This document shows positions 54,107-62,683 of a stretch of DNA of 64,000 bases, piece by piece. Source of the stretch: Vulcaniibacterium thermophilum (lineage in GTDB: Bacteria > Pseudomonadota > Gammaproteobacteria > Xanthomonadales > Xanthomonadaceae); the NCBI RefSeq assembly GCF_007923255.1, contig NZ_VOHJ01000015.1:1-64000 (forward strand), given 5' to 3'. The notes under the pieces were generated by a model that did not search any database, had not been told where the DNA came from, and saw nothing but the letters and a program-made list of their open reading frames with translations. Numbering within the stretch: the stretch's first letter is position 1; every line of letters begins with the position of its first letter. The translations under genes were made by a program, and so were the position numbers.

Positions 54107-55138
54107 CTATTCTGCGAGCTCGCGGGTCGCCGCGACGAAGGCATCCAGCCTTTCGCGCGCGGCGCCCGAGGCGATGGTCTGGCGCGCGCGGGCGATACCG
54201 TCGTGGATCGACTCGGCGACACCGGCCACGTACAGCGCCGCGCCGGCGTTGAACGCGACGATCTCGCGCGCCAGGCCGTCGCGGTTCTCCAGTGCGGCCA
54301 GCACCATCGCCTTCGATTCCAGCGCGTCGGCCACGCGCAGGTTGCGGCTGTGCGCCATGGCGATGCCGAAGTCCTCCGGGTGCACGTCGTACTCGCGCAC
54401 GCGGCCGTCGCGCAGCTCGCCGACCAGCGTGGCCGCGCCGAGCGAAAGCTCGTCCATGCCGTCGCGGCCCCACACCACCAGCGCGCGTTCGGCGCCGAGC
54501 TCCTGCAGCACGCGCACCTGGATGCCGACCAGATCGGGGTGGAACACGCCCATCAGGATCGCCGGGGCGCCGGCCGGGTTGGTCAGCGGACCGAGGATGT
54601 TGAACAGCGTGCGCACGCCCATCTCGCGCCGCACCGGCGCGACCGTCTTCATCGCCGGGTGATGCACCGGCGCGAACATGAAACCGATGCCGGTGCGGGC
54701 GATGCACGCGCCTACCTGTTCCGGCGCCAGCTCGATGCGCGCGCCGAGCGCCTCGAGCACGTCGGCGCTGCCCGACTTCGAGGAGACGCTGCGGTTGCCG
54801 TGCTTGGCGACCTTGGCGCCGGCCGCGGCGACCACGAACATCGAGGCGGTCGAGATGTTGAACGTGTGCGCGCCGTCGCCGCCGGTGCCGACGATGTCGA
54901 CCAGGTGCGTGCGGTCGGCGACCTCGACCGGCCGCGCGAACTCGCGCAGCACCTGCGCCGCGCCCGCGATCTCGCCCACGGTCTCCTTCTTCACCCGCAG
55001 GCCGGTCAGGATCGCCGCGGTCATCACCGGCGACACCTCGCCGCGCATGATCTGCCGCATCAGATCGACCATCTCGTCATGGAAGATCTCGCGGTGCTCG
55101 ATGGTGCGCTGGAGCGCTTCCTGGGGGGTGAGGGGCAT
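54107..55138 (-). CDS. trpD: Anthranilate phosphoribosyltransferase
   Basis: A 343-residue enzyme joining anthranilate to PRPP. The PRPP loop is [20 protein letters not shown], with [20 protein letters not shown] and [20 protein letters not shown]. Full family length, not fused to TrpG. It follows trpG after 102 bases, most of which is a GGGAAC-type repeat. Confidence 0.96.
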   Translation of the reverse strand: MPLTPQEALQRTIEHREIFHDEMVDLMRQIMRGEVSPVMTAAILTGLRVKKETVGEIAGAAQVLREFARPVEVADRTHLVDIVGTGGDGAHTFNISTASMFVVAAAGAKVAKHGNRSVSSKSGSADVLEALGARIELAPEQVGACIARTGIGFMFAPVHHPAMKTVAPVRREMGVRTLFNILGPLTNPAGAPAILMGVFHPDLVGIQVRVLQELGAERALVVWGRDGMDELSLGAATLVGELRDGRVREYDVHPEDFGIAMAHSRNLRVADALESKAMVLAALENRDGLAREIVAFNAGAALYVAGVAESIHDGIARARQTIASGAARERLDAFVAATRELAE

Positions 55139-55143
55139 GGGCT

Positions 55144-55280
55144 GTGTCGGGGAACGGGGAACGGGGAACGGGGAACGGGAACGGGAACGAGAACGGGGAA
55201 CGGGAACGGGGAGCGGGGAATGTCGGAAGCGGGGCGCGAGCTATCCGGTTTCCGGTTCCCGGTTCCCCGTTCCCCCGCTC
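55144..55280. repeat. GGGAAC tandem repeats with inverted copies, trpG-trpD junction
   Basis: From about 55148 to 55218 the plus strand is an array of gggaac/ggggaac units. From about 55243 to 55277 the inverted form occurs (ggttccc, gttcccc). The two arms could form a long hairpin in the trpG-trpD mRNA. Short G/A-C heptamer arrays of this sort are common between genes in Xanthomonadaceae. The end of trpG lies within the right arm. Confidence 0.8.
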
Positions 55281-55852
55281 TCCAGGAAATTCCTCAACAA
55301 CGCATGCCCATGCTCGGTCAGGATCGACTCGGGGTGGAACTGCACGCCCTCGACCGGGTGCTCGCGGTGGCGGAAGCCCATGATCGCCTCGAAGCTGCCG
55401 TCGGCGTGCTCGGTCCAGGCGGTGATCTCCAGGCACTCGGGCAGGCTTTCGCGTTCGACCACCAGCGAGTGGTAGCGCGTGGCCTCGTAGCCGTCGGGCA
55501 GGCCGGCGAACACGCCGCGGCCGGTGTGGCGGATGCGCGAGGTCTTGCCGTGCATGATGCTCGCCGCGCGCACCACGCGGCCGCCGTAAGCCTGGCCGAT
55601 GCTCTGGTGGCCGAGGCAGACGCCGAGGATCGGAATGCGCGCGCCGAGCCGTTCGACCACCGCCACCGACACGCCCGCCTCGTTCGGCGTGCACGGGCCG
55701 GGCGAGATCACGATGCGCTCCGGCGCGAGCTTCTCGATCTGCTCCACCGTCAGCGCATCGTTGCGCTCCACCCGCACCTCGGCGCCGAGCGCCTGCAGGT
55801 ACTGCACGAGGTTGAAGGTGAAGCTGTCGTAGTTGTCGATCATCAGGATCAC
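55241..55852 (-). CDS. trpG: Anthranilate synthase glutamine amidotransferase subunit
   Basis: A 203-residue class I amidotransferase giving ammonia to TrpE; in some bacteria it also serves 4-aminobenzoate synthesis. Beginning [20 protein letters not shown], it has the catalytic Cys in [17 protein letters not shown] and the His-Glu pair in [13 protein letters not shown]. The last ten or so residues ([11 protein letters not shown]) are encoded by the repeat array, so the natural end is probably near LLRNFLES. Confidence 0.95.
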   Translation of the reverse strand: MILMIDNYDSFTFNLVQYLQALGAEVRVERNDALTVEQIEKLAPERIVISPGPCTPNEAGVSVAVVERLGARIPILGVCLGHQSIGQAYGGRVVRAASIMHGKTSRIRHTGRGVFAGLPDGYEATRYHSLVVERESLPECLEITAWTEHADGSFEAIMGFRHREHPVEGVQFHPESILTEHGHALLRNFLESGGTGNREPETG

Positions 55853-55873
55853 GGCAGGTGACTCCGCGCAGGC

Positions 55874-56569
55874 TCAGGTGTCATGACCGAGCTGCCCCTG
55901 TTCGAACTCGCGCGTCTTGCGCACGGCCAACTGGTAGCCGCGGCCGATCACTTCGCAGTGCCCCTCCAGCGTCGCCACCAGGCCGTCGATGCCGAGCTTG
56001 GGCGTCTCGGTGCGCACGCTCGCGATCTGCCGGGCGACGGCCTCGCGTTTCCAGTGCGTGCCGCGCAGCTTGGCCCACAGCCGCACCAGCGCGTTCGGCC
56101 GCCGCGGGCGGCCGAGCCGCGGCGGCACCCACAGGTAGTCGTCGAAGATCATCACGCCGCCGACCTTCAGCATCGGCCAGCACATCACGCCGTCGGCCAG
56201 CGCGCCGAACGCCGAGTGCCAACCGTCGACGTAGACGATGTCGTAGGGGCCTTCGACCTGCTTGAGCATGCGGTAGCTCGGCCCGGCGTACTCGGTGATC
56301 CGCTCGCGGTGCGCGGCGGTGTTGGCGCGGAAGCGCGCGCGGTAATCGCCGTACACCGGATCGACCGCGAACAGGTCGATGCAGTCGATGCGGGCATCCG
56401 GCGCGGTCAGCACGTGCTCGCACAGCCAGCGCGTGGAGCGGCCTTCGAAGCTGCCGATCTCGAGCGCGCGCAGGCCGGGGCGGCCCCTGTAGGGCGCCAG
56501 CCACGCCTCCCAGTTCGGGATGTTGTGGGCGAACCAGTCGGTGTGGAAACCGCCGTTGCTGTCGCTCAT
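55874..56569 (-). CDS. Class I SAM-dependent methyltransferase in the trp cluster
   Basis: A 231-residue predicted methyltransferase (Methyltransf_24-like). Motif I is LRALEIGSFEGRSTRWLCEH, then ARIDCIDLFAVDPVYG and YDIVYVDGWHSAFGALADGV. The start at 56569 (MSDSNGGFHTDW) directly follows the trpE stop, one base away, so it is co-transcribed between trpE and trpG. No known step of tryptophan synthesis needs it. Substrate unknown; it may be a hitchhiker or make an anthranilate or chorismate-derived compound. Confidence 0.8.
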   Translation of the reverse strand: MSDSNGGFHTDWFAHNIPNWEAWLAPYRGRPGLRALEIGSFEGRSTRWLCEHVLTAPDARIDCIDLFAVDPVYGDYRARFRANTAAHRERITEYAGPSYRMLKQVEGPYDIVYVDGWHSAFGALADGVMCWPMLKVGGVMIFDDYLWVPPRLGRPRRPNALVRLWAKLRGTHWKREAVARQIASVRTETPKLGIDGLVATLEGHCEVIGRGYQLAVRKTREFEQGQLGHDT

Positions 56570-56570
56570 C

Positions 56571-58049
56571 TCACAGTCCCTTTGCCGCCTGCGCCACCGC
56601 ACGGAACAACGCGCGGCCCTTGTTCATGGTCTCGTCCCATTCGCGCACGGGATCGGAGTCGTGCACGATGCCGGCGCCGGCCTGCACGTGCAGGCGGCCG
56701 TCCTGGATCACCGCGGTGCGGATCGCGATCGCGGTGTCGGCATCGCCGTGCCAGCCGATGTAGCCGACCGCGCCGGAATAGACGTTGCGCTTGACCGGCT
56801 CCAGTTCGCGAATCACCTCCAGGGCGCGGATCTTCGGCGCGCCGCTGACGGTGCCGGCCGGGAAGGTGGCGCGCAGCACGTCGGCGTAGCTCAGCCCCGG
56901 CTGCAGGCGGCCGGTGACTTCGCTGACGATGTGCATCACGTGGCTGTAGCGCTCGATCACGAAACGCTCGCCCACCTCCACGCTGCCGGGCAGACTGACG
57001 CGGCCGACGTCGTTGCGGCCGAGGTCGATCAGCATCAGGTGCTCGGCGCGCTCCTTGGGATCGGCCAGCAGCTCGGCCTCGAGCGCATCGTCCTGCTCCG
57101 GCGTGGCGCCGCGCGGGCGCGTGCCGGCGATCGGACGCACGGTCACCTCGCCGTCCTTGAGCCGCACCAGGATCTCCGGTGAGGAACCGACCACCTGGGT
57201 GCCGCCGACATCGAGGAAATACATGTACGGCGACGGATTGAGCGCGCGCAGCGCGCGGTAGACGTCGACCGGGCGCGCGTTGAACGGCACCGACAGACGT
57301 TGGCTCAGCACCACCTGGAAGATGTCGCCGGCGCGGATGTATTCCTTCGATTTCTCGACCGCGGCGATGAAGCCCTCGCGGGTGAAGCCGGAGACGAAGT
57401 CGCCCTCGTCGAGCGCGCGGCCGGCCAGCGTCTCCGGATAGCCCGCCCCGCCCTGCCGCAGCCGGTGCGCGAGCGCGTCCAGCCGCCGGTGCGCGCGCGC
57501 GATCGCGCGCGGCTCGCGCGGGTCGGCATGCACGATCAGGTACAGCCGGCCCTTGAGGTTGTCGAACACCGCGACGTCCTCGCTCTGCATCAGCAGGATG
57601 TCGGGCGTGCCGAGTTCGTCGGGCTTGCCGCCGCCGCGCAGGCGCGGCTCGATGTATTCCACGCACTCGAAACCGAACCAGCCGACCAGGCCGCCGGTGA
57701 AGCCGGGCAGGCCCTCGACGCGCTCGACTTCGAACGCGGCGCGCAGGCGCTCGACCTCGGCGAACGGATCGGCGACCTCGCGCGTCTCGACGACCTCGCC
57801 GTCCTCGATCACCTCCAGCCGATGGCCGCGGAACGCGTACACGCGGCGGGCCGGCAGCCCGATGATCGAGTAGCGCCCGAAGCGCTCGCCGCCTTCGACC
57901 GATTCGAACAGGTAGGTGTACGGCCCGTCGGCCAGCTTCAGGTAGACCGACAGCGGGGTGTCGAGATCGGAGAGGACTTCGCGGACGACGGGAACGCGGA
58001 CGGCGCGGTCAGCGGGCGAGGCGGCGGGCGTACGGGAAGACGGGGTCAC
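56571..58049 (-). CDS. trpE: Anthranilate synthase component I
   Basis: A 492-residue chorismate-using enzyme. The feedback-site region LPARRVYAF and stretch [20 protein letters not shown] are at the N-terminus. The catalytic C-terminal half shows [53 protein letters not shown] and [22 protein letters not shown] at 58049 is the start ([11 protein letters not shown]) with AAGGAA upstream. It overlaps a small Trp-rich open frame described separately. First enzyme gene of the cluster. Confidence 0.96.
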   Translation of the reverse strand: MTPSSRTPAASPADRAVRVPVVREVLSDLDTPLSVYLKLADGPYTYLFESVEGGERFGRYSIIGLPARRVYAFRGHRLEVIEDGEVVETREVADPFAEVERLRAAFEVERVEGLPGFTGGLVGWFGFECVEYIEPRLRGGGKPDELGTPDILLMQSEDVAVFDNLKGRLYLIVHADPREPRAIARAHRRLDALAHRLRQGGAGYPETLAGRALDEGDFVSGFTREGFIAAVEKSKEYIRAGDIFQVVLSQRLSVPFNARPVDVYRALRALNPSPYMYFLDVGGTQVVGSSPEILVRLKDGEVTVRPIAGTRPRGATPEQDDALEAELLADPKERAEHLMLIDLGRNDVGRVSLPGSVEVGERFVIERYSHVMHIVSEVTGRLQPGLSYADVLRATFPAGTVSGAPKIRALEVIRELEPVKRNVYSGAVGYIGWHGDADTAIAIRTAVIQDGRLHVQAGAGIVHDSDPVREWDETMNKGRALFRAVAQAAKGL

Positions 58050-58155
58050 GCGGCATTTCCTTGGAGGGCGACGAAGCGGCGGCGGCGGAGGCCTGGGGCC
58101 ACCATCGCCACGCCGAGTCGGCCATCAGGAAACGCGGGCTCGCCTGCACGTTCAT
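58009..58155 (-). CDS. Possible Trp-rich leader peptide upstream of trpE
   Basis: A 48-codon open frame starting ATG 58155, or an inner ATG 58125, contains TGG CGA TGG TGG (58110-58099; W-R-W-W) about 50 bases before the trpE GTG, and stops at 58009 inside trpE in another frame. Clustered Trp codons just before trpE recall an attenuation leader. Against this, I see no GC hairpin with a U tract between it and trpE, and no ribosome-binding site. A palindrome ggctacagtagcc including TACAGT lies just upstream of ATG 58155 and might be a -10 box. Confidence 0.35.
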   Translation of the reverse strand: MNVQASPRFLMADSAWRWWPQASAAAASSPSKEMPRDPVFPYARRLAR

Positions 58156-58254
58156 CGGGGCTACTGTAGCCGCTTCGCGGCGCGGCGGCGAGCGGCGCGA
58201 CGTGTGGCCTGGCGGGTCAGGGGCCGCTCGTCCCGAGCCGTGAACCGGCGAGCG

Positions 58255-58291
58255 CCCTCACTCCAATCCCTTTCGCGAGCGGAGAGGGGCT
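58255..58291. repeat. Degenerate CCCTCACTCC...GAGAGGGGCT intergenic repeat
   Basis: The stretch from ccctcactccaatcccttt to cgcgagcggagaggggct has the look of a dispersed intergenic repeat common in Xanthomonas and Lysobacter (ccctctcccg/cgggagaggg stem), here with several mismatches. It sits between the trpE upstream region and the end of the lipid kinase gene. Confidence 0.45.
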
Positions 58292-58308
58292 GCTCGGTCC
58301 TGGGCGGA

Positions 58309-59346
58309 TCACACCGGCACCACGGCCGGTGGCGGTTCGCCTTCGTCCGGGTGGGGGGCCGGCAGCGGCGTTGCGGGCGGCGAGAGCAGCGGACTGTCGG
58401 GCGGCAGGTGCATGCGCAGCCGGCCGCCGACGCATTCGATCCGGAAGCGCGAGGCGGTCACCGGCTCGCCGTCGAGGTTGAGCGTGAGCGGCGCATCGGC
58501 GTCCAGATGCACCCACGGCAACTGCGCGGTGGCGGCCACGCGTTCGAGCGCCGCGTGCCGGCCTTCGGTCAGCAGGGTGCCGACCGTGCCGCCGAGCTCG
58601 CCCTCCAGCTCGGGCACGACGGTGACGTCCAGCCGACCGTCGTCGATGGTCGCCTTCGGGCACAGCACCTGCCCGCCACCGGCCTGGCGTCCGTTGCCGA
58701 TGCCCAGCGCGAGGAAGCCGCCCTCCCAGGCGAAGTCGGGGCCGACCAGACGCGCGCGCACCGGCTCGATGCGACCGAGGCGCGCGATGCCGGTGACGAG
58801 GTAGGCCAGGCCGCCGAGCAGCTTCTTGAGCCCCTCGTCGGTTTCCACCGTGACCTGCGTGCCGAAGCCGCCGCTGGCGAGGTTGACGCACCAGTGCAGG
58901 CGCGGCGCGGCGTCGCCGTCGTGCGCCTGCACGCGCAGCACGTCCACCGCCCGCGCGGGTTGCCGGTGGATCAGTTCGAGCGCCTCCAGCGGCGCCTCCG
59001 GCACCGCTGCGGCGGTCGCGAAGTCGTTGCCGGTGCCGAGCGGCAACAGCCCGAGCGAAGGCACGCGCGGTCCGTCGCGTTCGGCCAGCACCGCGACGAT
59101 CTCGCCGAGGGTACCGTCGCCGCCGCCGCTGACCAGCGTGTCGACGCCCTGCTCCGCCGCCTCGCGCGCGTACCGCGCGGCATCGCCGCGCTCCCACGTC
59201 ACCCGCACCTGCAGCGCCACCCGTTCGCGCAACGCGTGTACGGCCTCGCGCACGGCCTCGTCGGTGGCCGCCTTGCCGTTGAGGATCAATCGCCAGCACG
59301 CCGCATCCCGCCACGTTGCCGGAGGCGCCGTGAAGGCCGGCGGCAC
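58309..59346 (-). CDS. YegS/diacylglycerol kinase-family lipid kinase
   Basis: A 345-residue lipid kinase of the diacylglycerol kinase catalytic family. The nucleotide loop is [20 protein letters not shown] with [17 protein letters not shown]; the second domain shows [20 protein letters not shown] and [13 protein letters not shown], both typical of YegS. YegS in E. coli phosphorylates phosphatidylglycerol; the substrate here is unknown. The C-terminal 25 residues are Pro-rich. The first residues ([11 protein letters not shown]) are not conserved, so the true start may be internal. Confidence 0.87.
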   Translation of the reverse strand: MPPAFTAPPATWRDAACWRLILNGKAATDEAVREAVHALRERVALQVRVTWERGDAARYAREAAEQGVDTLVSGGGDGTLGEIVAVLAERDGPRVPSLGLLPLGTGNDFATAAAVPEAPLEALELIHRQPARAVDVLRVQAHDGDAAPRLHWCVNLASGGFGTQVTVETDEGLKKLLGGLAYLVTGIARLGRIEPVRARLVGPDFAWEGGFLALGIGNGRQAGGGQVLCPKATIDDGRLDVTVVPELEGELGGTVGTLLTEGRHAALERVAATAQLPWVHLDADAPLTLNLDGEPVTASRFRIECVGGRLRMHLPPDSPLLSPPATPLPAPHPDEGEPPPAVVPV

Positions 59347-59396
59347 GGCAGTCGTCGCCGCGTCCGCCGATTGTCATGCCGCCATCACATGAGCTG

Positions 59397-59458
59397 CGGA
59401 AAATGGAAGGCCATTCGCAAGGACGATGGGCGGAGGCAGGAGCGCCTCCAATTTTCCG
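59397..59458. repeat. Nested inverted repeat between lipid kinase and rpe
   Basis: Outer arms cggaaaat (59397-59404) and attttccg (59451-59458), inner stem ggaggc/gcctcc (59432-59437 with 59444-59449). On the plus strand the inner stem is followed by aatttt, like an intrinsic terminator, though no plus-strand gene ends here. It may act on the minus strand after rpe, or be a small dispersed repeat. Confidence 0.45.
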
Positions 59459-59503
59459 AAAGGCCGATGGCTCAGGGCGGGCGTCGGCCTTCTTCTTTGC
59501 GGC

Positions 59504-60175
59504 TCAGCGCACCGCGTCCACCGCGGCGCGCATGCGGCCGATGACCTCGGCGTAGTCGGGCGCGCCGAAAATGGCCGAGCCGGCGACGAAGGTGTCCGCG
59601 CCCGCGGCCGCGATCTCGCCGATGTTGTCGGCCTTCACGCCGCCGTCGATCTCCAGCCGGATCGCGCGCCCGCTGCGGTCGATCATCTCGCGCACGCGCC
59701 GCAGCTTCGGCAGCGCCGAGGGGATGAACGCCTGTCCGCCGAAGCCCGGATTGACCGACATCAGCAGCACCAGGTCGAGTTCCTCGAGCACGTAGTCGAG
59801 CACCTCGACCGGCGTGGCCGGGTTGAGCACGAGCCCGGCCTGGCAGCCGTGCGACTTGATCAACTGGATGGTGCGGTGGACGTGGCGGCTGGCTTCGGGA
59901 TGGAAGCTGATCAGGCTCGCGCCCGCCTTGGCGAAGTCGGGCACGATGCGGTCCACCGGCTCGACCATCAGGTGCACGTCGATCGGCGCGCCGACGCCAT
60001 GCCTGCGCAGCGCTTCGCACACCATCGGGCCGATCGTCAGGTTCGGCACGTAATGGTTGTCCATCACGTCGAAATGGACCCAGTCGGCGCCGGCGGCGAG
60101 TACTGCATCGACCTCCGCGCCCAGCTTCGCGAAGTCGGCGGAGAGGATCGACGGGGCGATGACGGTCGGCTGCAT
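59504..60175 (-). CDS. rpe: Ribulose-phosphate 3-epimerase
   Basis: A 223-residue TIM-barrel enzyme of the pentose phosphate pathway. Signatures: [20 protein letters not shown], metal-binding [40 protein letters not shown] and [20 protein letters not shown]. The ATG at 60175 (MQPTVIAPS) is chosen over an upstream frame to 60271. Near the trp cluster as in Xanthomonas, as far as I recall. 141 bases separate it from the effector gene upstream. Confidence 0.96.
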   Translation of the reverse strand: MQPTVIAPSILSADFAKLGAEVDAVLAAGADWVHFDVMDNHYVPNLTIGPMVCEALRRHGVGAPIDVHLMVEPVDRIVPDFAKAGASLISFHPEASRHVHRTIQLIKSHGCQAGLVLNPATPVEVLDYVLEELDLVLLMSVNPGFGGQAFIPSALPKLRRVREMIDRSGRAIRLEIDGGVKADNIGEIAAAGADTFVAGSAIFGAPDYAEVIGRMRAAVDAVR

Positions 60176-60316
60176 GGCGGTGCCTGGGGAAAGTGCTGCA
60201 TTGTACCGCTGGCATGCAGCGCTGTTCGGCTCGCGGTAGGCGCGCCGCGGAGGTATTCGCGGCGCGCGCACCGGCGTGATCGTGCCACGCGAAGGTGGGT
60301 CGCGCCGGCATTGCCC

Positions 60317-62662
60317 TCAATGCAAGACCATCCGCGCCGCCTGCTGCGCCTGTGCCGGGACGGTCGAGGACTCCTGCGCCAACGCCTGCAAGGCCCTCGC
60401 GCTCTCGTGCGCCGGCGGCGGCGGCGTATCGAGATCGACCGCCGCGCGAAAGCCGGGCACGGTGCCGACCACCCAGAGCCGATCGCCGACGACCGTCGCC
60501 CGCTCGAACTGGCCGGCATGCTCGATGCCGCTGCGGCGCGCCGCCAGCACCGCGGCGGCGACGGTATCGTCCGACAGCGTCGCCGGCACCTGCGCACGGA
60601 TGCGCTCGAACAGCGCCCGGTCACGGGCGGGCAGCGTCGAATGATCCAGAGATGGAGCCGGCGTTGCATGCGGCGCAGGTGCGGACGGCGCGCGCGCGGA
60701 CGCCTCGTCGATCGCGGGTGACGGCAACCCGCGCGCCCGGAGCCAGGACCGCGCTGCGTCCTCCGCGGCCTGCACCTGACGCTGCAGGCTGGGCAGCACG
60801 GTCGCTGCCATGCCGTGCCGGTCGAGCGCCTCGGCCCCGGACGGCCCGGCATGCCGGGCCAGGCCGGACAACGAGAGCCCATCGATCGGGTTGGCCTTGG
60901 ACGCGGCGCCGATGCCACCCGCCAATGCGGCCCCCGCGGCCGCACCCGCGGTGGGCAGACGCGAGGCGCCGGCCCGCAGGCCACGCGCGGCCCGGTCGAG
61001 GGTCGCATCCGCCTGCTCGCCCGCCCGTACGGGGCGTTCGCGCTCCTCCCCGGCCGCGGTCACGGTGACGCGTTCCAGCGTGACGATGGCATCGGCCGCC
61101 GCCGCGCGCACGGCGCGGGCGTCCTCAGCGGCGTCGCGGCGCGATTCGGCCGCTTCGCGCGCATGCTCCCTCAGCGCGTCCCGTCCGACCCGCTCCCAGC
61201 TCACGGCCTTGCGCTCCGCCCAGTCGCGGACGCCTTCGGGCACCAGCGACGACCGCCCGAGCCGGCGCAGCAGGTCGGCGCCGCCGTTCGCGGCCGCCGC
61301 CTGCGCCCTGCCTTGCCACTCCTCGAACCAACTCTCGATACGCCCGGCGGCTTCGCGCTGACGCGCCAGCGTTTCCCCGCCAAGCGCCACCGCGACCTTC
61401 CCGAGCGCGCCCGCCGCGCGCACACGGGCCGCCGCCGCCTCGCCGCGCGCGCGTCCGGCGACTTCCAACACGTCCCCGCCTGCGTCGACCCCGTCGGCGG
61501 TCCGCTGCCATGCCGCCGCCTGCACCTGCGCGGCGCGCTTGCCCAGGTGGGCGCCAAGCGCCGCCCCCTGCGCGATATCCAGCACCGGCCGGGCAAGCAC
61601 GCCCACCTCCGCCAGGCTGGGACGATGCTCGCGCTCGACCAGTCGATCCTCGCGGAACGTCCAGGCGTCGAGCGGCTTCGCGGTCCCGGCCGCGAGCGGC
61701 AGCTCGCGCAGCAGCGCATCCACATCGCCCAAGGCCAACCGGTCCACGAACGCCTGGACCGAGGGTCGCGCCTGCCGTGGCACCTGGTCGCTCAGCGCGC
61801 GCTGCAGCAGCGCCCGGCCCTCCGGCAGCTCGCGCAGCAGATGCGCGGTCTCCCGCAGCACTCCGGCCACCTGCGCGCGCCGGTACGCGTCGAGACGCCC
61901 CATCGGGTTCTGCAGGCCGTCGTTGAGCAACTCGCCCTCGACCTGATACGCGCTCACGCGGCGTTGCAGGTCCGTGTAGACGGGCACGCCGTTCTCCCGC
62001 GCGAAGCGGCGCGGCGTCCCCGGGTGCAGGCCCGCCGCGTTGAAGGTCGTCGCACGGCGCCCGGTCACCGCCGACATCGCCGAGGCCATTCCGCCACCGA
62101 GCGAGTGGCCGGCGTATTCGGCGTCGAGGCCAACGCGGTCCAGCTCGAAGGCCAGGCGCATGGCGCGGTCGTAGTAGTCCGACCTCAGCCCGATCGACTG
62201 CGGGAAGTTGTTGGCCAGGAAGTCCTCTGCCGCCGTCTCCCGCAGCGAACCGTCGGCAAGCTGGATCAGGCCGGTAGAGCCCTTGATGGCAATGACAGGC
62301 TTGTGCCCCGGTCCCAGAATGGCAGGATCGGGCAGGTAGATTTCGGCGCGGAAACCGGAATCGTCGGGCTTGAGATAAGCACGCAGCTTGCTGTCAGAGA
62401 TTCCCGCCAGGCCCGGCGCGTACTGCCGGAGCACATCCAGGTTCTCGCTGGCACGTATCCAGCCGACGGGCGGCTGCCGTTCCTCCGGCGGCGCGGCCGT
62501 GCCCATGGCGGCCGCGTACACGTCCGTCGCCAGCAATGCCATCTGCTGGTCGTGATACAGCGCCTGCAGCGCGTCGGCCCGGCGCAGCGCCTCGGGCTCG
62601 CCGCTGGCACGCAACTGCCGCAGCAGCGTCTGCCGCGCTACAAGCTCCTTTTCCGTCAGCAT
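60317..62662 (-). CDS. Putative T4SS lipase effector with XVIPCD-like tail
   Basis: A 781-residue protein. The N-terminal third is a lipase-like alpha/beta hydrolase (class 3/DUF2974 type) with nucleophile elbow YAGHSLGGGMASA, Ser187, after VIAIKGSTGLIQ. The middle is Ala/Arg-rich and helical, with a Gly/Ala-rich hydrophobic patch (AAGAALAGGIGAASKANP). The last 110 residues resemble the XVIPCD signal of Xanthomonas bacterial-killing T4SS effectors: DRALFERIRAQVP, AVLAARRSGIEHAGQFERA, GDRLWVVGTVPGFRAAVDL, then a Gln/Ala-rich end. ATG 62662 follows AAGGAGG by 6 bases. It comes 21 bases after the ankyrin lipoprotein gene, its likely immunity partner. No T4SS machinery genes are in the window. 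Confidence 0.72.
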   Translation of the reverse strand: MLTEKELVARQTLLRQLRASGEPEALRRADALQALYHDQQMALLATDVYAAAMGTAAPPEERQPPVGWIRASENLDVLRQYAPGLAGISDSKLRAYLKPDDSGFRAEIYLPDPAILGPGHKPVIAIKGSTGLIQLADGSLRETAAEDFLANNFPQSIGLRSDYYDRAMRLAFELDRVGLDAEYAGHSLGGGMASAMSAVTGRRATTFNAAGLHPGTPRRFARENGVPVYTDLQRRVSAYQVEGELLNDGLQNPMGRLDAYRRAQVAGVLRETAHLLRELPEGRALLQRALSDQVPRQARPSVQAFVDRLALGDVDALLRELPLAAGTAKPLDAWTFREDRLVEREHRPSLAEVGVLARPVLDIAQGAALGAHLGKRAAQVQAAAWQRTADGVDAGGDVLEVAGRARGEAAAARVRAAGALGKVAVALGGETLARQREAAGRIESWFEEWQGRAQAAAANGGADLLRRLGRSSLVPEGVRDWAERKAVSWERVGRDALREHAREAAESRRDAAEDARAVRAAAADAIVTLERVTVTAAGEERERPVRAGEQADATLDRAARGLRAGASRLPTAGAAAGAALAGGIGAASKANPIDGLSLSGLARHAGPSGAEALDRHGMAATVLPSLQRQVQAAEDAARSWLRARGLPSPAIDEASARAPSAPAPHATPAPSLDHSTLPARDRALFERIRAQVPATLSDDTVAAAVLAARRSGIEHAGQFERATVVGDRLWVVGTVPGFRAAVDLDTPPPPAHESARALQALAQESSTVPAQAQQAARMVLH

Positions 62663-62683
62663 CCACAACCTCCTTGTCAGTCA

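Noticed and set aside
55144-55280. CRISPR-like array
   Set aside because: Units are 6-8 bases with no spacers; no cas genes. It is a simple tandem repeat with inverted copies.
62663-62668. TTG start two codons upstream of the effector ATG
   Set aside because: AAGGAGG is ideally spaced for ATG 62662 and too close for the TTG.
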